Part shown: one piece after another, positions 44,994 to 53,982 of the stretch | Layout of the letters: every line of letters begins with the position of its first letter | How positions within the stretch are numbered: position 1 is the first letter of the stretch | From: Stomoxys calcitrans | Taxonomy: Eukaryota; Arthropoda; Insecta; Diptera; Muscidae | Assembly (NCBI RefSeq): GCF_963082655.1 | Contig: NC_081553.1 | Location: forward strand, 155,473,441-155,537,440 | Length of the DNA stretch: 64,000 nt | Direction: 5' to 3' | Translations under genes and position numbers: made by a program | The notes under the pieces: generated by a model | Databases searched by the model: none | What the model saw: only the letters and a program-made list of their open reading frames with translations | What the model was told of the DNA's origin: nothing

Positions 44994-45523
44994 TGGCGCC
45001 GGCCTTGCACTTGTGCAACAGAAGATGCACAAAGCACGGACGCCAAAGACTTTATGGCCTCAGAAAGAAGCATCGGATCTGGTTGCATAATATTGGGTAA
45101 ATTATTTTTTCTTGTCTTGGGGTATCGTTTGGCCGTCTTTTGTACCTTGCTGTGTTGTTGTTTGGTCTTTCTTAAGGTTGTAGATCGTTGTTGACCTTGA
45201 GGCGACGTTTTATTGACTTTTTGTGACTGCTGACCCAGTCTAGAACGGAGATTTATGCTGACTTCTGTGCTCCTCTCGGATTTAGGCTCTCGAGTAGGCT
45301 TCGGATGCAGCATAGTATGATGTTGATACCTGCACTTGCGGCACGTTTCCTCGGAATGGCATTTTTCTATCGTGTGGCTCCTCGCAAGACAATTGATGCA
45401 GTATTTAAATTTGCGGATAACGATCCTTCTGTCTGACACACTCATCATTACAAATTTAGGGCAGTACCGTAAGGAGTGACGCATCTTGCACAACATGCAG
45501 GTGTATATATCACGTACGCGCAT
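44981..45523 (-). CDS. BEL ORF2: three-zinc-knuckle, basic protein (env position)
   Basis: 180 codons between pol and the 3' LTR; the stop lies 11-13 bases inside the LTR. Residues C9-C12-H16-C21, C42-C45-H50-C55 and C61-C64-H68/H69-H73 form three knuckles. Their types and spacings (21 residues between the first and second, 6 between the second and third) equal those of the Gag knuckles at Gag residues 294-358, so ORF2 appears to be a duplicated nucleocapsid module. The rest is Lys/Arg/Gln/Ser-rich with no membrane segment or signal peptide, so it is not an envelope protein. A splice acceptor TTTCTTATTTCAG lies 21 bases upstream (exon starting at 45544) and is in frame. Likely role: RNA binding in the element's life cycle (inference). 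Confidence 0.75.
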   Translation of the reverse strand: MRVRDIYTCMLCKMRHSLRYCPKFVMMSVSDRRIVIRKFKYCINCLARSHTIEKCHSEETCRKCRYQHHTMLHPKPTREPKSERSTEVSINLRSRLGQQSQKVNKTSPQGQQRSTTLRKTKQQHSKVQKTAKRYPKTRKNNLPNIMQPDPMLLSEAIKSLASVLCASSVAQVQGRRHGQN

Positions 45524-45544
45524 TTTGAACTTTCTTTTGATGAT

Positions 45545-45557
45545 CTGAAATAAGAAA
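45545..45557 (-). promoter_or_regulatory. Candidate 3' splice site for BEL ORF2
   Basis: The minus strand reads TTTCTTATTTCAG with the exon starting ATCATC at 45544. Combined with the donor at 50706 it would join the gag start region to ORF2 in phase 0. Confidence 0.55.
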
Positions 45558-45675
45558 GTAGGTTAATGCCTAATTTTATTAGAGTGGGGAGTCTGAAATG
45601 ACATGTTATTGGATATGTTAAATGAATCGGATGAAGCGATAGAATATTGCAAAAAAAAAAAAAAACGGTCAAAGG

Positions 45676-48600
45676 CTAATCTAAAATTGGCAAGTGACAT
45701 AGCTTCACGATGGGGCGGGTTATCGTCCCAGAAGATACCCGAATATCCGCGATGCGGATATTGTCATCAGACCCAGAATATGTCTTCACAATACGTCCCA
45801 AGCGCCAGTCACTTGGGGGCAACAAGTCGTCCATCACGACTACAAGCTCGCCGATCTTTATATTCGGAGACTTGGTTCTCCACTTATATCGTTTCTGCAG
45901 CGCTTTTAGATAATCTTCCTTCCAACGTATAGAGAATTGGTGATGAATAGCTTTTAGCTTAAGCCACCTATTTATTACAGAGATGTCTTGTGCAATCGGT
46001 TCCGGAAACGACATTATGGGAGACCCCTTCAAAAAATGGCCTGGAGTCAAGGCTGTGAGATCATTCGGATCTTCTGACACAGCGGAGATAGGGCGTGAAT
46101 TCAAAACTCCCTCAATACGAGCCAGAACTGTAGCAAATTGTTCGAATGTGAACAAGTGGGCCCCTGCTATCCTCCTAAAATGGTGTTTGAAGCTCTTAAC
46201 TGCCGATTCCCAGAGTCCCCCCATATGTGGAGCATGGGGGGGTATAAATTGCCATTCAAACCCCTGTGTCGAATATTTCTCCGAGATATCTACAGCTGTG
46301 ACTTGAATAAAGCTCCTGAATTCCCTGAGCATCCTCCGACTTGCACCAATGAAGTTCCTTCCATTGTCAGATACTACCTTGCGAGGTAGTCCTCGCCTCC
46401 CCAAAAATCTGAAAAAGGCCGCCTCAAAGGCCAGCGAGGAAAGCTCTGAGCAAGGTTCTAAATGTATGGCCTTTGTGGCGAAACATACAAATATGCTGAC
46501 ATAGCCCTTTAAGAGAGGAGACCGCCGTAGAGTTGAACTTTTAAGCTCAAAAGGCCCGGCAAAATCTATGCCAGTGACATGAAAGGGAGGAGTTAATGCG
46601 CATCTCTCCGAAGGCAGTGGAGCCATAATTTGAACACAGGGTTTTTTCCTGAAAATAATGCACGTCTTGCATTTGCGAATTATACTTTTAACCCTAGGTT
46701 TGAGACGTGAGATGTAGAATTCTGTTTGTACCATTCGACACATCAATATACATTCGCCGTGGACAAGAATAGAGTGCAAATAGAGTAGATATAATTGACA
46801 AAAACGTGATTTCCCAGGAAGAATGATAGGGAATTTTTCATTGTACGGCAGGGAACAAGAGGCGAGTCGACCGTTCACACGTAACACATTGTTCTGATCC
46901 ATGAAAGGGTTCAAGCATTTCAAGGAGCTTTTCTTAGACAACTCCTCAGACTTACTGACCTGTCTATATTCCTCGGCATACCACCTGAGCTGAGCCAACA
47001 TTATCAATCGATTTTTCGTAAATAAAGCTTCGGAATGGATGAGGACTGGAGATGTGTTCCTGGGTTTACCCCTGAATCTACTTAGGCAGTTATTGTAAAA
47101 ACGAAACATGTGGGAAATAACTCTCAATGCCCGAGAATAAGAAGAAAATTGAATCAAAATATCCGAGTCCTCAACGACCTCATGCATGACCCGAACATTA
47201 GGACGTTTTCCTATCTCAGGGATGATCAATGGGCTCCTGTTTGGCCATTCTGACGGTGCCTCCTTTAACCAAGTGGGTCCATTGAACCATAACGTATTAT
47301 CAGTCAGATCGCGGGGCCTGCATCCCCTAGTTCCCAGGTCTGCAGGATTATCATGGGTAGGAACATGTCGCCAAGTTCCACCAGGTATAAGATCGTGTAT
47401 CTTGGACGTCCGATTCGCTATATAGGTCTCCCATGTCCATGGTGGTTTCATTAGCCAGCCTAGCACTATAGTGGAATCCGTCCATAAGGTAATACCACCT
47501 ATTCGAAAGTCAAAAGTCGATACGACGTAATTAACAAGTTCTGCCAAAAGATACGCTCCATTTAACTCTAAGCGTGGTAAACTTACAGTCTTGAGGGGGG
47601 CAACTCTGCTCTTTGCAAGCAATAGATTCGTACAAACCACAGAATTTGAAGCTGTGCACCGCACGTACACACAAGCACAGAAAGCAGATTGTGAAGCATC
47701 ACAAAATCCGTGGATTTCCACCATGTCAGTAGGGTTATATTGTAGCCATCTTGGGATTGAAATGGAGTCGATGTGGCTCAGATCAGAGACAAGAGCATCC
47801 CATTTATTCTGAGATTCGGTGCTGAGAGTTTCATCCCAATTAACCCCCTCCAGCCAAAACTGTTGCATCAACACTTTAGACCTAATGACAATTGGGGCTA
47901 CCCATCCCGCGGGATCAAATAATTGTGCAACAGCTGAAAGTACTTTCCTTTTTGTAGTGGTCCGGTCTGGAGAGATCGATCCAAGGGAATAAGAAAATTT
48001 ATCGCTCATTGCGTTCCACTTAACGCCAAGAGTCTTAGTAGAACTGGACTCGTCAAACTGAAGAAATTCAGAATCAAGCAAATCCTCCTTTGCCACCTGA
48101 GAAAGCAATCTGGAATCGTTTGCGGCAATTTTCTTTAAAGGAAAACCGGCACTGGATAGAACTGTCTTCAGATCATTCTGAGCATCAATAGCCTCATCAA
48201 TTGAAAATCCTCCGGATAATATATCATCCACATATGTCTCGCCTCTAAGAATATCCGCAACTTTGGGAAACTGGTCTTCAGTATCGGAGGCTAATTGGAG
48301 CAGAGTGCGAATGGCCAGGAATGGTGCACAATTTATCCCGAATGTCACCGTTTTCAATTGAAAATCTCTTACGGGGTCATTGATGCCCGGGCGGATGAGT
48401 ATTCGCTGATAAGGCCGGTCTTGCGGATGTATAAGGACTTGACGATACATCTTCTGTATGTCTCCACAAAACACATACTGATATTTGCGCCAGTTAAGAA
48501 TAACGGAGATCAAGTCAGATTGAAGAGCCGGTCCAGTGTGTAGCACATCATTGAGCGAATAGCCTGACTTGGACTTGCGAGAGGCATTAAAAACCACCCT

Positions 48601-50733
48601 TAATTTTGTGGTTCTATGTTCGGGACGAATTACCGCGTGGTGGGGTAAGTAGAATGAAAAGAACTTTCCACTCTCGGAAATTTCCTGTGACGAAGTTTCC
48701 TCCGCGTGGTCGAGGGAAATGTACTCATTCAAAACAGAGCAGTATTGAGATCCTACATCGGGTTCCTTAGAGAGATTTCTCCCCATACGGTTAAATTGAG
48801 CCAGAGCTAGAAATCGGGACGAACCAAGATGAATGGACCCAGGAAATTCCTTTTTGAATGGAAGCCGAACAATATAGCGTCCGTCCGTGGACCTTGTGGT
48901 AGTTCTTTCGAATAGTTCCTCACAATATGAATCCGATTCAGAGCCGAGATGAGAGGTTGGAACTTGTTCTTGTTCCCAGAATCTTCTCAGGAGTTGACTG
49001 ATCGCAACCTCCTCCGATTCTATTACGTTGGTAGAGAATGAGTGATACGTTTCAGTTCGCATTGGACCACTAAGTACCCAGCCGAATATGGTATTGTAGG
49101 CTGATGTCTCGCCACAAATGTTCTTTTTAATACCTTCTAGATTTATGAAACGTTCAGAGTCGTTTCCAAGAATGAGATCTATTTGAGATGATCTGTTAAA
49201 GTAAGGGTCTGCTAAATCCAGCCCATCAAGCTCAGATGGATTAGAGATCTCAAAGGAAACTGAAGGAAATCGCTTTGTGACTTTAGGTAAGACAATGGCA
49301 GAAACTTCAAACTCTATACCATGCTTTTCTGACACAATGGTCAGTTGACATTCTTTCTCGGACGATTGCTCTTGATTGCCAATACCCGTTATCAGAAAAT
49401 GGGCTTTTGAAGTTGGAATTTGTAAACGGTTTAGCATTTTTTCAGAAACGAACGTTCGTTGAGAACCTGGATCGATCAAAGCCCTTATGGTGAAATGCTC
49501 TCCTTGATGCGCAATCTGGATCAATGCAGTCCTTAGAAGAATCATGTCATTGTTTGAAGCCAAATTAGCCTGGACAGAGCAGGAGCGTTGTGAACTAGCG
49601 GGAGCCTCAGCTTGAGACGAGATATTTGTCCTTACCTCGTTAGATGCAGGACGAGTTTCACTGGCGGTTTCTGATTTCTCAGTTATCGTGCCACTATCTT
49701 TATGTGGTTTACCTTTAAGGTGAAGAAGGGTGTGGTGAGTCTTGTGGCATATAATGCACTTGTTCTTACTCCTACAGTTTGATTTGAGATGAGCTGAGGA
49801 TAGGCAGTTGCCACATATTTTGTTTGCATAAACAAAATCAACTCGTTGTTGAGCAGTGAATTCCCGGAATTTCTGACAGGATCTTATGCTGTGTTTCGAA
49901 TCGCATAGGGGGCACGGAGACTGGTCGAGTTTATCCTGTGAATGATATGTCTGAATTTTCTCAGGACTTTTGGTAGGAGGTGTATTTCCTTGTTTAGTGG
50001 ATTTTATACTATGAATTCTTTCGACCACTTCAAATCGGTTAACCAAAAACTCATCGAGTTGGCTCCAAGTTGGCAACTCGCGGTGGGATTTAAGGGATTG
50101 TTCCCAAAGTGCCAGAGTCTCGTCAGGCAACTTGGTAGACACTAGGTAAATTAGCAATGGATCCCAACTCTCAATATTCACGCCGAGTGTCTTCAAGGTA
50201 CACAAGCAATCGTTGGTTGTGGATTGAATCTTTTGGATAGATTCACTGTTCTCTACCATTGCGACAGGAATATTGAACAGCACTTTCAACTGATTATCTA
50301 CCAGCACACGCTTGTTCTCGTACCGGGATTTTAATGCGCTCCACGCTAGACTGAAATTTTCGTCGCAGAGAGGGAATCTCTTAACTATTGCGCCTGCCCC
50401 CCCTTGAGTCTTGTTCCTCAAATGATAAAGTTTCTGAGCTGGGGTCAATTTCGGATGGTTCACATATACGGCCGTGAACATGTCACGAAACGAGGGCCAT
50501 TGCTCATATCCGCCCTTAAACACCTCTGTGTCACAGGGTGGCACTTTAATGCAGATATTCGAAATATCTTGAGACGAGTTGTGGGACACATTTTGGTTTT
50601 GGGGTATATATTCCGGAACGAGACTGTGCCGTGTGTTTTGACGAGAATACCCACCGGATACCCACCGGTCAGCAGATAACACAAAAGGGAGTGAATGCGC
50701 ACTTACCGCAGTTGTTATACGACTAATTACCAT
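45676..50733 (-). CDS. BEL/Pao Gag-Pol polyprotein
   Basis: One open frame; it stays open upstream to 50793, where an ATG is created by the LTR/PBS junction. The first ATG in the leader proper is at 50733, giving about 1,685 codons. Numbering from 50793: Gag core 90-250 (FKGGYEQWPSFRDMF), three zinc knuckles 294-358, a retropepsin-like protease with ALIDPGSQ at 438-445, RT with GDIQKMYRQV near 777 and YVDD at 854-857, RNase H (D1032 in GFCDAS, E1076 in LELNGA, D1106 in WTDST), integrase zinc motif H1340/H1345/C1375/C1378, the DDE triad D1410, D1476, E1529, and a C-terminal domain typical of BEL elements (RWLKLKAIHHQF to the end). No internal stop. Gag seems short at its N terminus compared with other BEL Gags. 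Minus strand, transcribed from the LTR at 50793-51140. Confidence 0.95.
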   Translation of the reverse strand: MVISRITTAVSAHSLPFVLSADRWVSGGYSRQNTRHSLVPEYIPQNQNVSHNSSQDISNICIKVPPCDTEVFKGGYEQWPSFRDMFTAVYVNHPKLTPAQKLYHLRNKTQGGAGAIVKRFPLCDENFSLAWSALKSRYENKRVLVDNQLKVLFNIPVAMVENSESIQKIQSTTNDCLCTLKTLGVNIESWDPLLIYLVSTKLPDETLALWEQSLKSHRELPTWSQLDEFLVNRFEVVERIHSIKSTKQGNTPPTKSPEKIQTYHSQDKLDQSPCPLCDSKHSIRSCQKFREFTAQQRVDFVYANKICGNCLSSAHLKSNCRSKNKCIICHKTHHTLLHLKGKPHKDSGTITEKSETASETRPASNEVRTNISSQAEAPASSQRSCSVQANLASNNDMILLRTALIQIAHQGEHFTIRALIDPGSQRTFVSEKMLNRLQIPTSKAHFLITGIGNQEQSSEKECQLTIVSEKHGIEFEVSAIVLPKVTKRFPSVSFEISNPSELDGLDLADPYFNRSSQIDLILGNDSERFINLEGIKKNICGETSAYNTIFGWVLSGPMRTETYHSFSTNVIESEEVAISQLLRRFWEQEQVPTSHLGSESDSYCEELFERTTTRSTDGRYIVRLPFKKEFPGSIHLGSSRFLALAQFNRMGRNLSKEPDVGSQYCSVLNEYISLDHAEETSSQEISESGKFFSFYLPHHAVIRPEHRTTKLRVVFNASRKSKSGYSLNDVLHTGPALQSDLISVILNWRKYQYVFCGDIQKMYRQVLIHPQDRPYQRILIRPGINDPVRDFQLKTVTFGINCAPFLAIRTLLQLASDTEDQFPKVADILRGETYVDDILSGGFSIDEAIDAQNDLKTVLSSAGFPLKKIAANDSRLLSQVAKEDLLDSEFLQFDESSSTKTLGVKWNAMSDKFSYSLGSISPDRTTTKRKVLSAVAQLFDPAGWVAPIVIRSKVLMQQFWLEGVNWDETLSTESQNKWDALVSDLSHIDSISIPRWLQYNPTDMVEIHGFCDASQSAFCACVYVRCTASNSVVCTNLLLAKSRVAPLKTVSLPRLELNGAYLLAELVNYVVSTFDFRIGGITLWTDSTIVLGWLMKPPWTWETYIANRTSKIHDLIPGGTWRHVPTHDNPADLGTRGCRPRDLTDNTLWFNGPTWLKEAPSEWPNRSPLIIPEIGKRPNVRVMHEVVEDSDILIQFSSYSRALRVISHMFRFYNNCLSRFRGKPRNTSPVLIHSEALFTKNRLIMLAQLRWYAEEYRQVSKSEELSKKSSLKCLNPFMDQNNVLRVNGRLASCSLPYNEKFPIILPGKSRFCQLYLLYLHSILVHGECILMCRMVQTEFYISRLKPRVKSIIRKCKTCIIFRKKPCVQIMAPLPSERCALTPPFHVTGIDFAGPFELKSSTLRRSPLLKGYVSIFVCFATKAIHLEPCSELSSLAFEAAFFRFLGRRGLPRKVVSDNGRNFIGASRRMLREFRSFIQVTAVDISEKYSTQGFEWQFIPPHAPHMGGLWESAVKSFKHHFRRIAGAHLFTFEQFATVLARIEGVLNSRPISAVSEDPNDLTALTPGHFLKGSPIMSFPEPIAQDISVINRWLKLKAIHHQFSIRWKEDYLKALQKRYKWRTKSPNIKIGELVVVMDDLLPPSDWRLGRIVKTYSGSDDNIRIADIRVSSGTITRPIVKLCHLPILD
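50701..50706 (-). promoter_or_regulatory. Candidate 5' splice site in gag leader (GTAAGT)
   Basis: The minus strand has ACTGCG then GTAAGT starting at 50706, nine codons after the gag ATG at 50733. Consensus donor. Splicing to 45544 would preserve frame. Confidence 0.5.
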
Positions 50734-50777
50734 TAAGGGCAATGCAAAATGAATAACTTGTGCCTGTTTCCAATGGA

Positions 50778-50792
50778 CGGCTCGAAGGACCA
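50778..50792 (-). promoter_or_regulatory. Primer-binding site, tRNA-Tyr type
   Basis: Immediately next to the 5' LTR the minus strand reads TGGTCCTTCGAGCCG, the complement of a tRNA 3' end CGGCTCGAAGGACCA. From memory this matches the acceptor arm of insect tRNA-Tyr (15 of 15 bases). Confidence 0.7.
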
Positions 50793-51140
50793 TGAAGAAA
50801 CGTGGGGGGATCTTTCAGTGTGCAGAGATGGGAACCACCATATATAACTCTGAAGATTCCTAGTGGAGAAGAGTGGACTGTAGGGTTTGTTGTTGTTGGA
50901 AGTTATTATTTCTTTTCGTGGTTGTGCCAGAAGTGAAGCAAGTGTAACTTCACATACGAAAGGGAGATATTTTAGTACTTACAAACTAAGTGCCTATTCT
51001 ATTACCACTTAGCATATGTGGTAGGGAAATTTAAATACATCTCTTAGATAATTCACAATAACAGACGTTAGGAAATTCAATTTCATTTAAATAGTTCAAA
51101 TTCATGTAAATAGTTAAGGACAAAACTTCAATTTTGTCCA
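50793..51140 (-). mobile_element. BEL/Pao 5' LTR, 348 bp
   Basis: Minus-strand TG...CA. Same sequence as the 3' LTR without the 143-bp block, the junction lying within 'attattcttttcg'-like sequence with a 2-base overlap. No substitution seen between the two LTRs, so the insertion is recent. It should supply the promoter for Gag-Pol. Confidence 0.92.
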
Positions 51141-51345
51141 ATCAGTAATTTTGCGAAAAAAACACTTATACGGGAAATCTAAATACGAATGTTCACATAA
51201 ATGTTCCCATTTTTTGCAAAAGTTAAATTTTCGTAAAAGTCGACACATCACTTTTGCTTGTTTGGTAAAAACCGAAAAATCGATTTTTCGTCAAAAGTAT
51301 AGATCCCTATTTAGAGATATCCCTTCCATCATTTTCATATCTTCA
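51141..51345 (+). repeat. Right copy of direct repeat flanking the BEL element
   Basis: Begins ATCAGTAATTTTGCG and follows the order of 44310-44502. The BEL element therefore lies exactly at the junction of two diverged tandem copies. Confidence 0.6.
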
Positions 51346-51914
51346 GAATTTTGTCCATGACTTTCTTTGAAACTTGAAATCATTTTGGGATGAGTATAGT
51401 CCTTTGTTGCTTGGACAGCAGTATTAAAACTAGTTTTTAAAACTTACCCTTTGCCTTTTCAAACCAACAAGTTACAGCAAGAAACAGTGTTAAAAAAATC
51501 CATATCATAACCTGCTTTTTAGTTTATGTTACATCGGAAGTTTTAATGTTTTGGTAATTTTGTGAAACTCAGAGCAATTTTACAAATGTATCTCATACAG
51601 GAATAAAACTTAATCTAAAAACTAATTGTAATTCCGATCTGAAATCCGCAATATGCGTGTGTTATAGGAAGCTAGAACGTCAAATAAACGAATGTTTAAG
51701 ATGTTTTCGTCCACTGTTTTTGGGGACTATTGGAAGTATGCAGAAGATAAACTGTTTTGAGTTCCGTTGACTACGCAATTATGTATATATGCCAATTCTG
51801 TGTACAGGAATCTATGTTTTTGGAAGCACTTGTTGGCACGATTTAAGAAAACGTCTCAGACATTACTCTCTTTGCCGTCTGAGTTGGTATACTTGAAGCC
51901 AATTTGGGTTGGTC
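51346..51914. other. dan 3' flank / 3' UTR region
   Basis: Mostly unique DNA following the dan stop on the minus strand. No canonical AATAAA on the minus strand found; an ACATAAA-type variant near 51521-51527 is a weak candidate. Confidence 0.35.
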
Positions 51915-53912
51915 CTATTTACGGCGACGTGGTTTGGAACGATTACCTTCCTCTGAGGAGCCATCAATTTCGATGGTGGAAAAATGTTTTGGCGAACTTG
52001 AGTTGTCCTCATTTTTTATTGTTGGCTCATCGACCCCTTTAACGGAGGAAATAAGAAATCTCAATTGCATTAACTGAACTGCAGTTACTCGCGGATTACT
52101 GCAATTCTCCAGCCACTTCAGGAATTTCTCGCCATGTTTGATAGCTTCGCTGTATTCCGAATCTTCTTCATGCTCATTACATTTCGACCACTCTTCTTCG
52201 TCTGTCTTATTGGAATTATTGTTGTTGTTGTTATGCGGGCAAAGGTTCCCATCATTTTGATCGTTTAAGTAGCTGGCGTCAGAATCACTAATTCCAGAGG
52301 GCGCATTGGGAGTACTGTTGATCCTATAGAGAAGGTTGTCAAGGACATCCCTACATTCAGCTACTCTACTTCGCGGCACTTGTAAGCTAGCGGAGTCGGA
52401 TGCATTGTCAAGCACATCTTGCACATTTCTGGGATTGCTGGTAATATTTGATAGTAAACTATCAGCTGCTAATTCCGGAGTCGGCGAGAAGTTTTTGGTT
52501 TTAAATGATTTTGAAGAAAGATCTTCAGGTTTGTTCGAAATATCAAGATTTTGTGATAGCTCGACAGATACGCCACTTTGGGGAGAACAATTTGCGTCTT
52601 TTGTAAGTTGAGAATACAATATATTTTCAAATCCGAGTTTTGAAGTGATAGATTTATCCCCTAGGTTAGTTGTGAGAGCAGTGTTACTAACGCCATTGGC
52701 GTGTAGTGCTGAAACGACTGCAGCTGGGGCAAGTGAGTTTAAACTTACTCCAAACGCTTTGCACCAATTGAACCATGCAGCATTCTTATCATCTAGGCTG
52801 CCAGAGGGTGTGGACGAGGGTGTTAAAGGATTAGGTATTATTGGTGGTGTCCCCGCATTAAAGCTGGATTGTTGAGGTGTTGACGAACGAATTGGGGGAC
52901 TTGGTGCTCCTAACACAGGGGTATGGGGATATAAATTGTTGAGACCCAGTGCAGTTTGTTGAGACTTAAGCCAGTATAGGAGAGGATCTTCTGAGATGGA
53001 TGAGAGGGAAGGCACCGTCGTACCTATTGGCGTTGATGTAGATAAGGATGTATTAGGGCTTTTTATGTGCAACTTCTCATCATTTTGGTATGAATTTAGA
53101 CTGCAGGAAGTAGGATCGGTTGGGGTAGGTGTAGATGAACTTTGTTTTGCCCAGTTTTTTACGGTAAGGCCCGTCGATCTTTCGCTCGATTCGCCACGTG
53201 GACTATTGAGATGTGCTGGGGGTTTTGTTTTTGTGTTTGTGCTGCGCATTGTGCTTCCGGAAACGGATAAACCACTGGACATTGCTGCCAAGTTCGGATT
53301 AAGTTGCGCTAATAATGTCAAGTTTGTCGTAAGCTCATTAAAACTAATCGCAAGAGGGGATTGATTTAGACCCGTTAGTCCAGACAGATGTGTCAGATTA
53401 GAAAGAGGGCTGATAGCGGCAATGGATGGTTCTGCCGATCGTGAAATATCAGCACCATATAGTGTTTTCTTGACAGAGCCATTGAAAGATGCATAGTCTG
53501 GTGCTATATTACTGAACTTTCCCAATTCTACCAAGGTTTTGTTGGTATTAAAATCTAGTCCGTTGATTGGAGCACGGTCAAATTTAATCTTATTTGAAAA
53601 ATTCAAAGCCATGGAAGCGTCTAAACGTTGCCTTTTTTCAGGGGGACCTCCCAACATATTTGGCGTGGTCCCATCCAATTTATCTACTATAGAGTCGTTT
53701 CCGAACTTCTCGGCTGATGCTTGGCGTGACATAAAACGTAATTTGTCCTCATTCTTGCACCAACCACGCAATGTGGATTCAGGAACCCCTATATCCCGAG
53801 CTACTGACGCCTTTGATTCGCCATCATGTATTCGCTGTATTGCATGTACTTTGTCACTAGGAGTCAAGCTCCGTAAAGGGCGCTTGCCCTTGGTGCTGAT
53901 GCGTATATTCAT
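51915..53912 (-). CDS. dan: Distal antenna, pipsqueak-domain nuclear factor
   Basis: 665 codons from the ATG at 53912 to TAG at 51915. Residues about 8-62 form a pipsqueak/CENP-B-type helix-turn-helix (KGKRPLRSLTPSDKVHAIQR, then SKASVARDIGVPESTLRGWC), the DNA-binding domain of Drosophila Distal antenna and Distal antenna-related. The middle is Ser/Thr/Asn/Pro-rich and probably disordered. There is a short Asn run (six) near the C terminus, an acidic DEEE patch, then a conserved block (EAIKHGEKFLKWLENCSNP, VQLMQLRFLIS), and a basic end. Length matches dan (about 680) rather than the shorter danr. In Drosophila dan acts in antennal and eye specification and in neural temporal patterning. The frame continues upstream of the ATG, without another ATG, to a splice acceptor at 53966, so more N-terminal coding is possible. 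Confidence 0.92.
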   Translation of the reverse strand: MNIRISTKGKRPLRSLTPSDKVHAIQRIHDGESKASVARDIGVPESTLRGWCKNEDKLRFMSRQASAEKFGNDSIVDKLDGTTPNMLGGPPEKRQRLDASMALNFSNKIKFDRAPINGLDFNTNKTLVELGKFSNIAPDYASFNGSVKKTLYGADISRSAEPSIAAISPLSNLTHLSGLTGLNQSPLAISFNELTTNLTLLAQLNPNLAAMSSGLSVSGSTMRSTNTKTKPPAHLNSPRGESSERSTGLTVKNWAKQSSSTPTPTDPTSCSLNSYQNDEKLHIKSPNTSLSTSTPIGTTVPSLSSISEDPLLYWLKSQQTALGLNNLYPHTPVLGAPSPPIRSSTPQQSSFNAGTPPIIPNPLTPSSTPSGSLDDKNAAWFNWCKAFGVSLNSLAPAAVVSALHANGVSNTALTTNLGDKSITSKLGFENILYSQLTKDANCSPQSGVSVELSQNLDISNKPEDLSSKSFKTKNFSPTPELAADSLLSNITSNPRNVQDVLDNASDSASLQVPRSRVAECRDVLDNLLYRINSTPNAPSGISDSDASYLNDQNDGNLCPHNNNNNNSNKTDEEEWSKCNEHEEDSEYSEAIKHGEKFLKWLENCSNPRVTAVQLMQLRFLISSVKGVDEPTIKNEDNSSSPKHFSTIEIDGSSEEGNRSKPRRRK

Positions 53913-53965
53913 GTGGGGGTAGCTGGAAATATCCAACTTTAAGCCGTTGTCGAACAGTTTGAATT
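53913..53965 (-). other. dan: Exon part upstream of dan ATG
   Basis: 53 bases between the acceptor and the chosen ATG, open in the dan frame (17 codons, no stop, no ATG). Either 5' UTR or the continuation of an upstream coding exon. Confidence 0.5.
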
Positions 53966-53982
53966 CTGCAAAAGAAAGAGCA
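53966..53982 (-). promoter_or_regulatory. dan: 3' splice site of dan exon
   Basis: The minus strand reads GCTCTTTCTTTTGCAG before AATTCAAACTG: a good pyrimidine tract and CAG. The upstream exon is not identified in the window. Confidence 0.65.

Noticed and set aside
44981..45523. BEL ORF2 as an envelope gene
   Set aside because: Position fits env, but there is no signal peptide, membrane segment or cleavage site; the three zinc knuckles show otherwise.
50791..50793. ATG at the LTR/PBS border as the gag start
   Set aside because: It is built from the last LTR base and the PBS, so translation from it would decode the primer site. The first leader ATG at 50733 is more plausible.
53934..53936. 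TTG start for dan
   Set aside because: Fly genes start at ATG; the ATG at 53912 lies just before the conserved domain.
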